The notes beneath the pieces were generated by a model, which was not told the origin of the DNA, did no database searches, and was given only the letters and a program-made list of their open reading frames with translations. Both the position numbers and the translations under genes were made by a program. 34,080 bases of DNA, taken from NCBI GenBank assembly GCA_021297895.1, contig JAJTHN010000045.1, positions 1-34,080 on the forward strand, in the 5' to 3' direction. Position 1 is the first letter of the stretch. Each line of letters begins with the position of its first letter. Of this stretch, positions 17,048 through 26,700 are shown one piece after another. Source of the DNA: Phycisphaeraceae bacterium (GTDB lineage: Bacteria; Planctomycetota; Phycisphaerae; Phycisphaerales; UBA1924).

Positions 17048-19272
17048 TCCGTCTTGCGCGGCTGCGCCTGCTGATCCTCGGGAGCGCGGTGACGGCTGCG
17101 CTGTGCTTTGTCGCGGCGGATGTGAGGCCGGGGCTGGGGCTGGTGGTGGCCGCGGCCGCGGTGCTGTCGCACGTGCTGACACTGATGAAGCCGGTACGGG
17201 CGTTGCCGTCGCTCGGGCTTAACGCGCTGGTGCTGGCCTCGGCGGGGTATGCGCTGCTGCAAGCGGCGCAGCAGCGGACGGAGCTGATCACGGTCGTGGC
17301 GGAGTTTCTGACGCTCGTGCTGCTGATCCGGCTGCAGGATCGGCGACGGCTGCGTGATGAGGCACAGACGATTGCGCTGTCGTTGTTCGTTGTCATCGGG
17401 GCGATCCTGACGAGCAACTCGCTGGCGCTGGGCCTGCTGCTGATGATCTACACGCCGCTGATCGTGACGGCGATTGTGTACTTTCAGGCTCACGCGGGGC
17501 ATGCGCAGGCGCTGCGGGCATCCGGGGCGCTCGGGCGCGATGCACCGGAGCCGGCGACGTTCGGCGTTGCAGGGGCGGCGATCTGGAGCCTTCGGCGCAC
17601 GGCGTTTGTGGCGATCGTGCTCTCGTTGCTGCTGGGCGTGATCGCGTTTGTGGTCACGCCGCGGAACCTGATTCCGAGCGTTTCGAGCACATGGGGCGAC
17701 ATCGGCGCGACCAGCCCGAGCGGGTTCAGCGACACGATCAGGCTCGGGGCCTCGGGGGTGATCTCGCAGTCGCCGCAGAGCGTGATGGAGGTGGTGCTGC
17801 GTGATGGCGATGGGCGGAACATCTCCGGCGAGTGGTTGACGCTGTACTTGCGCGGCGCGGTGCTGACGGACTATGACCGCGACACGGGCTCGTGGGAGCG
17901 GCGCGATCGGTCGGAGGATCGAAACGACACGGATGACCGCCCGGCGTCTGCGGGGACGGTGGTGGTGTTTCGACCGGAGCCGGAGGGCACGACGCGTGTG
18001 CGGCAGGAAGTGACGGTGCGCCGAGTCCGTGACGGCACGGCGCCGCTGTTTTCGATGTTCGAGCCCGCGACGATCATGGGCGATGAGCCGGGACGGTTCA
18101 TCCGGAGCAGGTCCGACGGGATCGTCTATCGCCAGGGCGCGGCGGGCCCGTTTCGCTATGTCGTCAGCAGCGTTGTCAACTCGACGATGAGCAACCCGCG
18201 GCAGGTTCCGCCAGCGATCGACCCGGGGCCGCGGATCAGGGAGTTGGTTGACGGGCTGCTGGACCGCGCGGGCGTGTCCCGGAATCCACTCGAGCGGGAT
18301 GCGCCCGCGAATCGGCGTGCGATCAACGAGTTTCGAGCGTTTCTGCGCGAGGGATTCTCGTACACGCTGGAGATGACCTCGCCGATGGAGGACGAGGACC
18401 CGATCGAGATGTTCCTGTTCCGCACGAAGGCGGGGCACTGCGAGTACTTCGCATCGGCGCTGGCGATCATGTGCAGGACGGCGGGGATCGATGCGAGGGT
18501 GGTGACGGGCTACGCGGCGGGGGAGTTCAACCCGGTGGTTGGACACTTTGTTGTGCGGGAGTCGGATGCGCACGCGTGGGTGGAGGCTCGCGTGGTGCCG
18601 ACGCGATGGGAGACGATCGACCCGACGCCCGAGGGCAGTGTGCCGCATGTGGCGCGACGCCGAACGGGGCTGCTGGCGACGCTTCGGCAGTTTTACGATG
18701 CGCTGGAGTTCACGTGGGTGACGTCGGTCGTGTCGTTCGATCAGTCTCGCGTGGGGACGGCATCTCGGAGCGAGAGCGGCCGCGGGCCGGTGCTGGAGAT
18801 GCTCAGCAGCGTTGGGCAGACTTTGCGGGGGCTGGTGCCTGAGACGGGGCTGGGGCGATGGGCGGCGCTGGTGCTGATCGCGGGTGCGGGCGTGTTCGGC
18901 GCGGTGGTGATCTCGCGCGGGCTGGGCGGCGTGATGCCGACGCTGATGCGGGCCATACGCGGGGTGCTTTCGCGGATGACAGGACGCCCGACAACCGGCA
19001 CCGACCCGGCGACGCGGTTCTATGGCGAGGCACTGGCGGCGCTGGCTCGGGCGGGACACGAGAAGGGCGAAGGGGTTGCGCCGATGCACTTTGCGCGGTC
19101 GATTTCGCACGGCGATGCGAGGGTCCGGGAATTGGTGATCGAGATTGTCGAGCGGTACTACCGCGTGCGGTTCGGCGGGGTCGCGATGGATAGTGCGGGG
19201 CGCGCGTGGGCAGTGTCGGCGGTGGCGGAGCTTCGCTGGCGGCTACAGGGGGCGCGGGATCGGGTCGCGTGA
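17044..19272 (+). CDS. Membrane transglutaminase-like protein (DUF3488 / TgpA type, DUF4129 C-terminus)
   Basis: 742 residues from the ATG at 17044, chosen because it overlaps the DUF58 stop in ATGA and begins the hydrophobic region; the longer upstream frame has no signal. Several N-terminal helices occupy about residues 1-200. The transglutaminase triad is complete: Cys466 in KAGHCEYFAS, His510 in DAHAWVEA and Asp526 in ETIDPTP. A helix near 610-635 leads to a DUF4129-like tail containing FYGEALAALARAGHEK. By analogy with TgpA the catalytic domain faces outside the cytoplasm. Substrate unknown; in Pseudomonas the TgpA family is essential. Confidence 0.94.
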   Translation: MIRLARLRLLILGSAVTAALCFVAADVRPGLGLVVAAAAVLSHVLTLMKPVRALPSLGLNALVLASAGYALLQAAQQRTELITVVAEFLTLVLLIRLQDRRRLRDEAQTIALSLFVVIGAILTSNSLALGLLLMIYTPLIVTAIVYFQAHAGHAQALRASGALGRDAPEPATFGVAGAAIWSLRRTAFVAIVLSLLLGVIAFVVTPRNLIPSVSSTWGDIGATSPSGFSDTIRLGASGVISQSPQSVMEVVLRDGDGRNISGEWLTLYLRGAVLTDYDRDTGSWERRDRSEDRNDTDDRPASAGTVVVFRPEPEGTTRVRQEVTVRRVRDGTAPLFSMFEPATIMGDEPGRFIRSRSDGIVYRQGAAGPFRYVVSSVVNSTMSNPRQVPPAIDPGPRIRELVDGLLDRAGVSRNPLERDAPANRRAINEFRAFLREGFSYTLEMTSPMEDEDPIEMFLFRTKAGHCEYFASALAIMCRTAGIDARVVTGYAAGEFNPVVGHFVVRESDAHAWVEARVVPTRWETIDPTPEGSVPHVARRRTGLLATLRQFYDALEFTWVTSVVSFDQSRVGTASRSESGRGPVLEMLSSVGQTLRGLVPETGLGRWAALVLIAGAGVFGAVVISRGLGGVMPTLMRAIRGVLSRMTGRPTTGTDPATRFYGEALAALARAGHEKGEGVAPMHFARSISHGDARVRELVIEIVERYYRVRFGGVAMDSAGRAWAVSAVAELRWRLQGARDRVA

Positions 19273-19538
19273 TGGGAACGGGCCGATAAGCGCGGGGCTG
19301 CGTGGGTGCGAGTTCAGGAGTCGGGCTGTTGGCGTTACAGACGGCGCGGCTTGCCGCGCTGCCCGGGGGCGTGCGAGCGGGCGTTGCAGGGGCGACATGC
19401 GGGAGCCGATGTCACCAGCGTTGTCAGGGGAGCAATGCGAGGCGTCGCAGTGACGACGCTGCCGGCGCCGGGGCGACGACGTTCGTCGCCGATGAGTGCG
19501 GCTCCCCGAGGACCGACGAGCGAACCTGGAGAGACCCA
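19273..19538 (+). promoter_or_regulatory. Intergenic leader with two tight inverted repeats upstream of the PilZ gene
   Basis: This 266-base gap holds two perfect palindromes: GCGCGGC-TT-GCCGCGC at 19344-19359, and GGCGACGA-CGT-TCGTCGCC at 19472-19490. The second ends 48 bases before the PilZ start. No known riboswitch consensus is apparent and no clear promoter boxes are visible. Roles could be transcription-factor operators, an attenuator or an mRNA structure. Confidence 0.5.
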
Positions 19539-20414
19539 GTGCCCGCCAACCGATCACGGACCGAGAACTTTCGTGAGAGCCTGCATCAGATTCATGAGCG
19601 CGGGGGCTCGCTCGAGCTGTCGTTCAAGCCCGCGAGCGGGACGCAGGAGCGCGATGTGGTCTTCCGCGTGCGACTGCTGCGCCTGAACGATCACGAGCTG
19701 ATCGTGTCGCTGCCGGGCTTTGCGGGCCAGGGCCTGCGTGTGATGGCGGGGGCGAATGTGCTCGCGTCGTACAGCGTGGGGCAGAATCGGTGGTCCTTCC
19801 CGACGCAGACGCTGGGCGTGAGAGCACCCGTCGGCAATGGCGAGCCCGGGCTGGCGCTGCAGATGCCCACGGGCGTCACGCGGTGCCCGCGGCGTGCGCA
19901 CGAGCGTGCGAGCACGAACTCGTTCAACCTGCCCGACGTGATCGGACGGCCGCTGCTTGATCCGCTCAGCGCCGTGCCGGCGGAAGCGGCCAATCGAGCG
20001 AACATCGAGGCCTACTTGGCGAACGCGGCCAGCGGGGTCGGGCTGGTCAGCGATGAGACGGAGCGGGAGTTGCTGCTCCCATACGCGGGGCCGGAGTACA
20101 ACGCCAAATTGCTGAACATCTCGCCGGGCGGCGTGGGGCTGGCGATCTCGCAGTCGCAGGCGCCGGTGCTGGAGCGACGGGCATTCAGCTGGCTTCAGTT
20201 GCCGCTGAAGCCGTTCCTGCCGATCCCCGTGACGGTGACGGTGCGTCGCGTGCACACGCACCTGGACTCGGACGGGACGGTGTACGCGGGCTTCGGGTTC
20301 GACTTCTCGTTCCACCCTGAGCAGCAGGCGTTCGTCGTCGGGCTTGTCAGGCAGTATGTCGCGTCGATCACGGGCGCCGGGGGCCTGACGGGCGGCGATC
20401 GGGCCGCGGCGTGA
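19539..20414 (+). CDS. PilZ-domain protein with YcgR-like layout, likely c-di-GMP receptor
   Basis: 291 residues with a GTG start at 19539, chosen because TGGAGAGA (19527-19534) precedes it and the frame upstream looks non-coding. The N-terminal half (about 10-110) resembles a YcgR N-terminal beta domain. The PilZ motif occurs in two parts: RxxxR at R119-R123 (PRRAHERAST) and NxSxxG at N193-G198 (NISPGG). Normally they are about 20-30 residues apart; here they are separated by about 70, with an inserted segment rich in Ala and Glu. A second beta portion ends near 275. Binding of c-di-GMP is plausible but not certain because of the spacing. Its 3' end overlaps the convergent methyltransferase gene by 47 bases. 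Confidence 0.82.
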   Translation: MPANRSRTENFRESLHQIHERGGSLELSFKPASGTQERDVVFRVRLLRLNDHELIVSLPGFAGQGLRVMAGANVLASYSVGQNRWSFPTQTLGVRAPVGNGEPGLALQMPTGVTRCPRRAHERASTNSFNLPDVIGRPLLDPLSAVPAEAANRANIEAYLANAASGVGLVSDETERELLLPYAGPEYNAKLLNISPGGVGLAISQSQAPVLERRAFSWLQLPLKPFLPIPVTVTVRRVHTHLDSDGTVYAGFGFDFSFHPEQQAFVVGLVRQYVASITGAGGLTGGDRAAA

Positions 20415-21354
20415 CCGGGGCGGGCGGAGGCTCGGGCTGTTCCGGGCCGGGCTTGCGCATGAGGAAGAGGTAATTGAAGCCGCGCAGGTAGAAGTTCTGG
20501 GCTTCGGCGGCCATGCGCCAGTTGCCCTTCTCGATCTTGGCGCTCTGGCGTGCGACGATCACGATGTCGATGGGATCGAAGCGCTCGAGCAGCCTCGCGT
20601 AGAGCTCGAAGCCGATGGGCATGAATACATCGCGTTTGGCCCGCTGCGTGCGCCGCCAGCTGTCACTGACGAAAAGGCCCATCGCGCAACCGGGGCGGAG
20701 TACCCGCGAAATCTCGGCGATGACCTGTCGCATGGCGTCGTAGTACGCGCGGCCCTGATCCTCGCCGGCGGCATCGAGGCGGCCGATGCAGCGGGGATCC
20801 TCACTGTAGTTGATGTGCGTCGAGTACGGCGGGTCGATGAAGACAAAGTCCGCGCTGTTGTTTGGCAGCGCGATCTTCCGGGCATCGCCCTGTCGGATAT
20901 CCGGTCGGCTCGGTGCGAGGTCGAGGCCGATGCACTGGCGGTCGAGGTCGGCACAGACGTCGATCGTGGTGCCGCCGCCGCACATGGGATCAACGACGGT
21001 CTGGCCCGGGCTGGTGTAGCGGCGCACGCACTGCCAGACGACCCAGGATGGGGTTGCGCCTTCGTACGCCTGTGAACCCTGCTGGGCAAAAGCACGGGAC
21101 GTGCGGGCGGCGCGGGTTGTGCGAACGGTGCCTGTGTCGTCGAGGAATCGCTCGTAGTGCTGAGAGGGGTAGTCCCAGAGCGTCGTGGGCTGCACGGTCA
21201 GGACGGGCTTTTCGATCGGCCGCGAGCGTGCGGCGTGTGCCGGCCCGGTGGCCGGGTCGGGAGCCGCGGGGCGAGAGAACGGGCGGCTGTGTGGCCCGGC
21301 GTTCGGTCCACCGTGTGGGCCTGAAGTCGGACGTCGGCGATCTGGGCGTGGCAT
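20368..21354 (-). CDS. DNA methyltransferase, N4/N6 amino type (DPPY)
   Basis: 328 residues from the ATG at 21354. The first ~55 residues are Pro/Arg/Ser-rich and unconserved. Catalytic region: motif VVDPMCGGGTTIDVCA (about residues 120-135, SAM binding), then FIDPPYS with DPPY at 174-177 (catalytic). The order of SAM motif before DPPY matches the gamma/N4-N6 type. TLWDYPSQHYERF (about 59-70) also fits the DNA methylase N4/N6 family. There is no restriction endonuclease beside it, so this looks like an orphan methyltransferase. It is the last gene of a minus-strand unit with ribF and nrnA (23-base gap). Confidence 0.85.
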   Translation of the reverse strand: MPRPDRRRPTSGPHGGPNAGPHSRPFSRPAAPDPATGPAHAARSRPIEKPVLTVQPTTLWDYPSQHYERFLDDTGTVRTTRAARTSRAFAQQGSQAYEGATPSWVVWQCVRRYTSPGQTVVDPMCGGGTTIDVCADLDRQCIGLDLAPSRPDIRQGDARKIALPNNSADFVFIDPPYSTHINYSEDPRCIGRLDAAGEDQGRAYYDAMRQVIAEISRVLRPGCAMGLFVSDSWRRTQRAKRDVFMPIGFELYARLLERFDPIDIVIVARQSAKIEKGNWRMAAEAQNFYLRGFNYLFLMRKPGPEQPEPPPAPVTPRPDRRPSGPRRP

Positions 21355-21377
21355 GGGCGGGCGTCCGAACGTGCGGG

Positions 21378-22505
21378 TCAGGTGCCGGGGGTCGCGGCAT
21401 GGGCGGAGGCGCACGCGGCGGAAAGGGCCTGAAGGACTGCGGCGCGTGCCTGTTCGATGGGCATGGCCAGCTTGACGCCCGCGGCGCGGGCGTGGCCACC
21501 GCCGCCAAGGGTCGCGGTGACGGCCGCGACATCGATGGCGTGCGGGCCGGGCTTGCTGCGGAGGGAGCCCTTGGTCAGTTGGGTTGGCTGGCCCGGGCGG
21601 CTCATCTCGGTGAGGGTGCAAACAACGCTGACGCCGGCGACGGCCATCACGCTCTCGGCGAAGCCGCCGGTGTCCTCGGTGCCGGCGCCGGTGGCGTCGA
21701 AGTCGCTCTGACGCAGGCACATCAGGGCGATCCTGCCGTCGGCGTGAAACTCGAGACTCGAAAGGGCTTTGCCCAGCAGCCGCGGGCGCGAGGGATCATC
21801 GGTCTGCTCGGTGAGCTGGTAAAGACGGGCGTGGTTCACGCCGCTGGCGAGCAGACGCGAGGCGAGGGCGAGCGTGTCGGGAGTCACGTTGCTGTACTTG
21901 AACCAGCCGGTATCGGTGGCCAGACCAAGGTACAGCGGCTCGGCAATTTCTGGCGGAAAGCCGTCGAGAACGTCAAGACCGAGCAGATGCTCGATGACCT
22001 CTGCGCAGAGTTCGGTGACCGCGGCGGCCGATGTGTCGATGTATCGCAGTGACGCGATCGAGGCATCGCCATGGAGATGGTGATCGATGATCAGGGTCTG
22101 ATCGGCGCGGGTGGCGAGCCAGTCCTTGAGGCCATCGAGCTGCGACCAAGAGCCGGTGTCGGTGATGATGGTCGTATCGATCGGTGCCGAAAGGGACACG
22201 TCCGGCGCATCGGCGGAGACTTTTCGCAGCGGGGTGTCGCCCGCGATCTGGGGCATCCAGCGCGGCCAGGGACCGACAACCCAGACCTCGCCCTGGGCGC
22301 CATGACGCGCCAGCGCGCGGGCGATGGCGAGCGTGGACCCCAGCGCATCGCCGTCGGGCTTCGCATGAGTGGTGACGATGAATCGCTTGGTCGCGGAAAG
22401 CCGGGCCGCGATCTCCGCGGCAGTGGCGTTGGCGGTGTATGGAGGTCGCGACGCGCTTGCGGCGGAAGCGGTCGATTGAGAGGAAGTCGCGGCCTGAGGC
22501 GTCAT
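21378..22505 (-). CDS. nrnA: DHH-family phosphoesterase (NrnA-like oligoribonuclease / pAp phosphatase)
   Basis: 375 residues from the ATG at 22505, preferred because a GAGG site lies ten bases upstream; an in-frame ATG at 22529 overlaps the ribF stop (ATGA) and is an alternative. DHH motifs are all visible: THAKPDGDALGS (motif I), IITDTG (II), IIDHHLHGD (III, DHH), LATDTGWFKYS (IV) and the C-terminal GGGGHARAAG of DHHA1. The family degrades nano-RNA and converts pAp to AMP. Order ribF-nrnA resembles common bacterial arrangements (though without rbfA and truB here). Confidence 0.92.
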   Translation of the reverse strand: MTPQAATSSQSTASAASASRPPYTANATAAEIAARLSATKRFIVTTHAKPDGDALGSTLAIARALARHGAQGEVWVVGPWPRWMPQIAGDTPLRKVSADAPDVSLSAPIDTTIITDTGSWSQLDGLKDWLATRADQTLIIDHHLHGDASIASLRYIDTSAAAVTELCAEVIEHLLGLDVLDGFPPEIAEPLYLGLATDTGWFKYSNVTPDTLALASRLLASGVNHARLYQLTEQTDDPSRPRLLGKALSSLEFHADGRIALMCLRQSDFDATGAGTEDTGGFAESVMAVAGVSVVCTLTEMSRPGQPTQLTKGSLRSKPGPHAIDVAAVTATLGGGGHARAAGVKLAMPIEQARAAVLQALSAACASAHAATPGT

Positions 22506-22525
22506 CGGAGCGGGACCTCGGTGGA

Positions 22526-23617
22526 TCATCTGGGAACGACGGGATCCAGCGTCGGCAGGTTCCACCCGCGAGCGAGCATGTTAGCGTCGCCGTTCGTGGC
22601 CATCGCGACAGAGTCTCGGGCGCGATCGACATCGCGGCGGAGTTGCTCGACGAGCGCGCTCAGCGCCGGGAAGCGGACCTGGTCGCGCAGGTGTGCGATG
22701 AACGAGAGCCGGATGCCCCAGCCGTACTCGATGCCGCGGAGAGCGGGGATTGGGGACCATGCGGGGATGGTGCCGTCGCGGTCGATGCTCGCTGGCGGAT
22801 CAGGAAGAATGAGGTGCGCTTCGAGCGTCGGCGGAGCGTTGGGAAAGGTCGGGCGTGCGCCGACGTTTACCGCGGCAGGAACGCGAAGCGTGGCGGCGTC
22901 GACCAGGCCCAGCCGCGCGATGGAGTCGGCCGGCTGCGAGGTGATCGGGACGACCTCGGCGATGGCGCTGTAGACGCCGTGGGCGGGCAGGAGCTGCGTG
23001 GTCTCGATGTTGGCCGTGGGGAAGCCGATGCTTCTGCCCCGGCGGTCGCCACGAACAACGACTCCCTCAATCTGATACGGACGGCCAAGGAGCGACCATG
23101 CATCGTGAACCCGGCCAGCGGCGACGAGCGTGCGGATGACCGTGCTGGAGGCTCGGACGACGGTGTGATCCGATAGTGCTCGGTCAACTGCGGGGGCCTG
23201 CTCGACGGAGGCGGGCTGACCGAGGGCGGCGCGAATGGTGTCCATCGTGCCGCCGCGGCCCTTGCCGAAGCGGAAGTCCGGGCCTGCGACCCAGCCGACG
23301 GCGTTGAAGCGGTCGCGTGCGCGGGCGACGAATTCGTCGGCAGTGAGCGAGAGCAGGTCGGGCGTCGGGATGAGCTGGACAACGTCGGACGCCCCGAGGG
23401 CGGTGAGCCAGCGGTATCTCTGGGCAAAGGTGCTGAGCCTCGCGGGGACGCGCTGGGGGTTGAGAATCGTGACGGGTGATGGATCGAAGGCGAGGGCAAC
23501 GACGCGAGCGCCGGGGTGGCGGTTGGCTGCCAGATGGCGTGCGCGGGCGATGAGGCTGGCGTGGCCGGCGTGGACGCCGTCGAAGTTGCCGATGGTCAGA
23601 ATGCTCGGATCGGGCAT
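22526..23617 (-). CDS. ribF: Bifunctional riboflavin kinase / FAD synthetase
   Basis: 363 residues from the ATG at 23617, just before the nucleotidyltransferase motif IGNFDGVHAGH (about residues 8-18). The C-terminal flavokinase half has SIGFPTANIE (PTAN motif). The enzyme phosphorylates riboflavin to FMN and adenylylates it to FAD. Upstream open frame is unconserved. It is divergent from putA across a 141-base gap and is followed by nrnA with overlapping or nearly overlapping ends. putA needs FAD, but the two genes are not in one unit. Confidence 0.94.
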   Translation of the reverse strand: MPDPSILTIGNFDGVHAGHASLIARARHLAANRHPGARVVALAFDPSPVTILNPQRVPARLSTFAQRYRWLTALGASDVVQLIPTPDLLSLTADEFVARARDRFNAVGWVAGPDFRFGKGRGGTMDTIRAALGQPASVEQAPAVDRALSDHTVVRASSTVIRTLVAAGRVHDAWSLLGRPYQIEGVVVRGDRRGRSIGFPTANIETTQLLPAHGVYSAIAEVVPITSQPADSIARLGLVDAATLRVPAAVNVGARPTFPNAPPTLEAHLILPDPPASIDRDGTIPAWSPIPALRGIEYGWGIRLSFIAHLRDQVRFPALSALVEQLRRDVDRARDSVAMATNGDANMLARGWNLPTLDPVVPR

Positions 23618-23758
23618 CGGCAGGAGGGTACACACGGCGGAGCTGCACCACCGGCACGCGTGCGGGTGATAGAGTGACACGAGGTCGGCGGTCCAGATCC
23701 GGAAGCACCGAAGCGGCGCGTGGGCAGGAATGCCGCGCCAGCATGAAGGGGAAGCAGC

Positions 23759-26700
23759 ATGGCCTGGTTCGGACGCAAGAGCAGCACCGGTGCGACCAAG
23801 CCCGCTCAAGCGGCGGCCCCCCACTCCTCGCACGCTGGCGGAGACGCGAACGGCGCGGCGGTGGTGTCCGGATTCGGCCCGGAGCATGACGCGGCGATCA
23901 CGAGCATCGGATCGGAGATGCTGCGTCGCGCTCGCGGGCACAAGGCGGGAGTGTTCTCATCGCAGTTCTACAGCGATGCGCTGATGGAATGGTCGATGAA
24001 GGACCAGGCGTTCAAGGTGCAGTTGTTCCGGTTTGTCGACACGTTTCCGGTGCTGAGGAACACCGAGGACACGTACGACCATCTGGAGGACTATCTGGCG
24101 CAGCCGGGCGTGACGACGCCGACGGTGATCGCCGCGGCGATGAAGGCCGGCAAACTGGCCAAGGGACTCGCCGTTTCGCAGATCAGCAAGCAGATCACGG
24201 GGATGGCGAGCAAGTTCATCGCGGGAGCAGACGCCGCGGGCGCGATGAAGAACCTGCGGGCGTTGTGGGACGAAGGAATCGCCTTCAGTGTCGACCTGCT
24301 GGGCGAAGCGTGCGTGAGCGATGCGGAGGCGGATGCGTACCGCGACAAGTACCTTGATCTGATCAACAACCTGCCGGGGAGCGTGGCGTCGTGGCCGGCG
24401 AGCGAGCGGCTGGAGCGTGACCACCTCGGGGCGATTCCGCGGACGAACGTGAGCGTGAAGATTAGTTCGCTCAGCGCGCGGTGCGATCCGATCGACGCCG
24501 AGGGTGCTCGCAGGGATCTGATGAAGCGGCTGCGGCCCATCCTCGAGGCGGCCAAGGCGCGGGGCGTGTTCGTGAACTTTGACATGGAGCAGTTCGCGTT
24601 CAAGGACTTCACGCTGGACCTGTTCATGCGCTGCTGCGAAGAGGTGGACTTTCATGCGGGGCTGGCGATGCAGGCCTATTTGCGCAGCGGTGAAAGCGAC
24701 GCGCGACGGATCTGCGAGTGGAGCGTGCGGACGGGTCGCGTGGTGACGGTGCGGCTGGTCAAGGGTGCGTACTGGGATTACGAGGTGATCAACGCCGAGC
24801 AGCGCGGATGGCCCGTGCCGGTGTGGCCCACCAAGCGCGAGACGGACGCGTGCTTCGAACGGATGGCAAGGATCTTCGTGGACTCATGCCCGAGGACGGC
24901 GGGGGCCGGGGGTGTGAAGCTGGCGCTCGGGTCGCACAATGTGCGATCGATCGCGGCAACGGTTGCTTACAGCCGGAGCAAAGGTCTGCCGGACAGCGCG
25001 ATCGAGCTGCAGATGCTTCACGGCATGGCGGATCAACTCAAGCACGCCGCGGCGGAAATGGGGCTGCGGATGCGCGAGTACGTGCCCGTGGGGCAGATGA
25101 TTCCGGGCATGGCGTATCTCGTGCGGCGGCTGCTGGAGAACACCAGCAACGAGAGCTGGCTCAAGAGCGGATTCCTCGACAACGCCGACGAGGGCAAACT
25201 GCTGGCCAGCCCTCACGGTGAGCCGGCCCATGAGCACAAGACCACCGGGGACGCCAACACGATCAAGACCAAGGAGCCGACGGCGGCGAATCTGGAGCGA
25301 GCGCCGGAGCGGCACAGGCTCACGCCCAGCGTGAAGATCGGCGGAAGCGTCGTCCGTCCGTTCTGCAACGAGGCGTTTCGGGACTTCGCGGATGCCGCAC
25401 AGCACAAGGCGTTCGCCTCGGCGGTTTCATCGGCGAAGGTTCCGACGGTGAGGAGCGACACGAGCCTCGAGCAGGCCCGCGCGATGGTTGCGCGGGCGCA
25501 CGCCGCGTTTGACGCCTGGCGCGATGTCGCCCCGGGAACGCGGGCGCAGGCGCTGCTCACGGCGGCGGAAGTGATGCGTGCGCGGCGAGACGAACTGGCC
25601 GCGATGATGATCCGCGAGGCGGGAAAGACGTGGCGTGAGGCCGATGCGGACGTCTGCGAGGCGATCGACTTCTGCGAGTACTACGCGAGGCTGAGCGTCG
25701 GGCTTTTTGAGCGCGAGCGGATCGGTCGGTACATCGGCGAGCTCGATGAACAGTTCTACCAGCCGCGGGGTGTGTGCGTGGTCATTTCGCCATGGAACTT
25801 TCCGCTGGCGATCTGCTGCGGCATGACGGTGGCGGCGCTGGTGACCGGCAACACGGTGATCGTCAAGCCCGCCGAGCAGACACCGGGGATCGCGCGGGTC
25901 ATGACGGACATTCTGCACGAGGCGATCAACCGTGCACTGGCGAACGTGAGCGGCGCACCGAAGGCAGTTGACGTGCTGCACTTCTGCCCCGCGCCGGGCG
26001 AGACAACGGGCGCGATGCTGGTGCGCGATGATCGCGTCGCGGTGATCGCGTTCACGGGCTCGAGAGATGTCGGCTGCGACATTCTGCACGCGGCCGCGCC
26101 GCGCTCACCGTTCGCCGGCGATCGCGCGGCGTTCGAGGCATGGGCGGGCGGCAGCGATGCGCAGGTGAAGAAGGTCATCTGCGAAATGGGCGGAAAGAAC
26201 GCGGTGATCGTCGACACCTCGGGCGACCCTGACGAAACGGTGCTGGGCGTCCGTCACAGCGCGTTCGGATTCCAGGGCCAGAAGTGCTCCGCGTGCTCGC
26301 GATTGATCGTTGTCGATCCGGATGGGCCGAACGGACCGGCGATCACGCACCTGCGGCAGCGACTGGTGGAGGCGACGCGAGTGCTGACCATCGGCGACCC
26401 GTCACTGCCCGGGACGGATATCGGCCCGGTGATCGACGCGGACGCGAAGGCGAAGATCTCGGGCTTCATCTCCCGGGCGAAGACATCGGGGCTGCCGGGG
26501 TTTGAGTTGCCGGTTCCGGCGGGGCTGGAAGCCGCCACGGGGCGGCACTACGTGGGCCCGGCGATCTTCTGGAACGTGCCGGAGACGCACGAACTGGCCC
26601 GGGCGGAGATCTTCGGGCCGGTGCTGGCGATCCTGCACGCGCCGACTTTTGCTGAGGCGCTGCGGATCGCCAACGACCAGCCGTACAAGCTGACGGGCGG

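Noticed and set aside
19302-19538. Longer start for the PilZ protein (ATG at 19302)
   Set aside because: The added 79 residues are Gly/Ala/Arg/Thr-rich with no ribosome site, and two palindromes lie inside this part, while the GTG at 19539 has a good ribosome site.
19273-19538. c-di-GMP riboswitch (GEMM) ahead of the PilZ gene
   Set aside because: The conserved CACGCACAGGGCAAACC-type core is not present; only simple palindromes were found.
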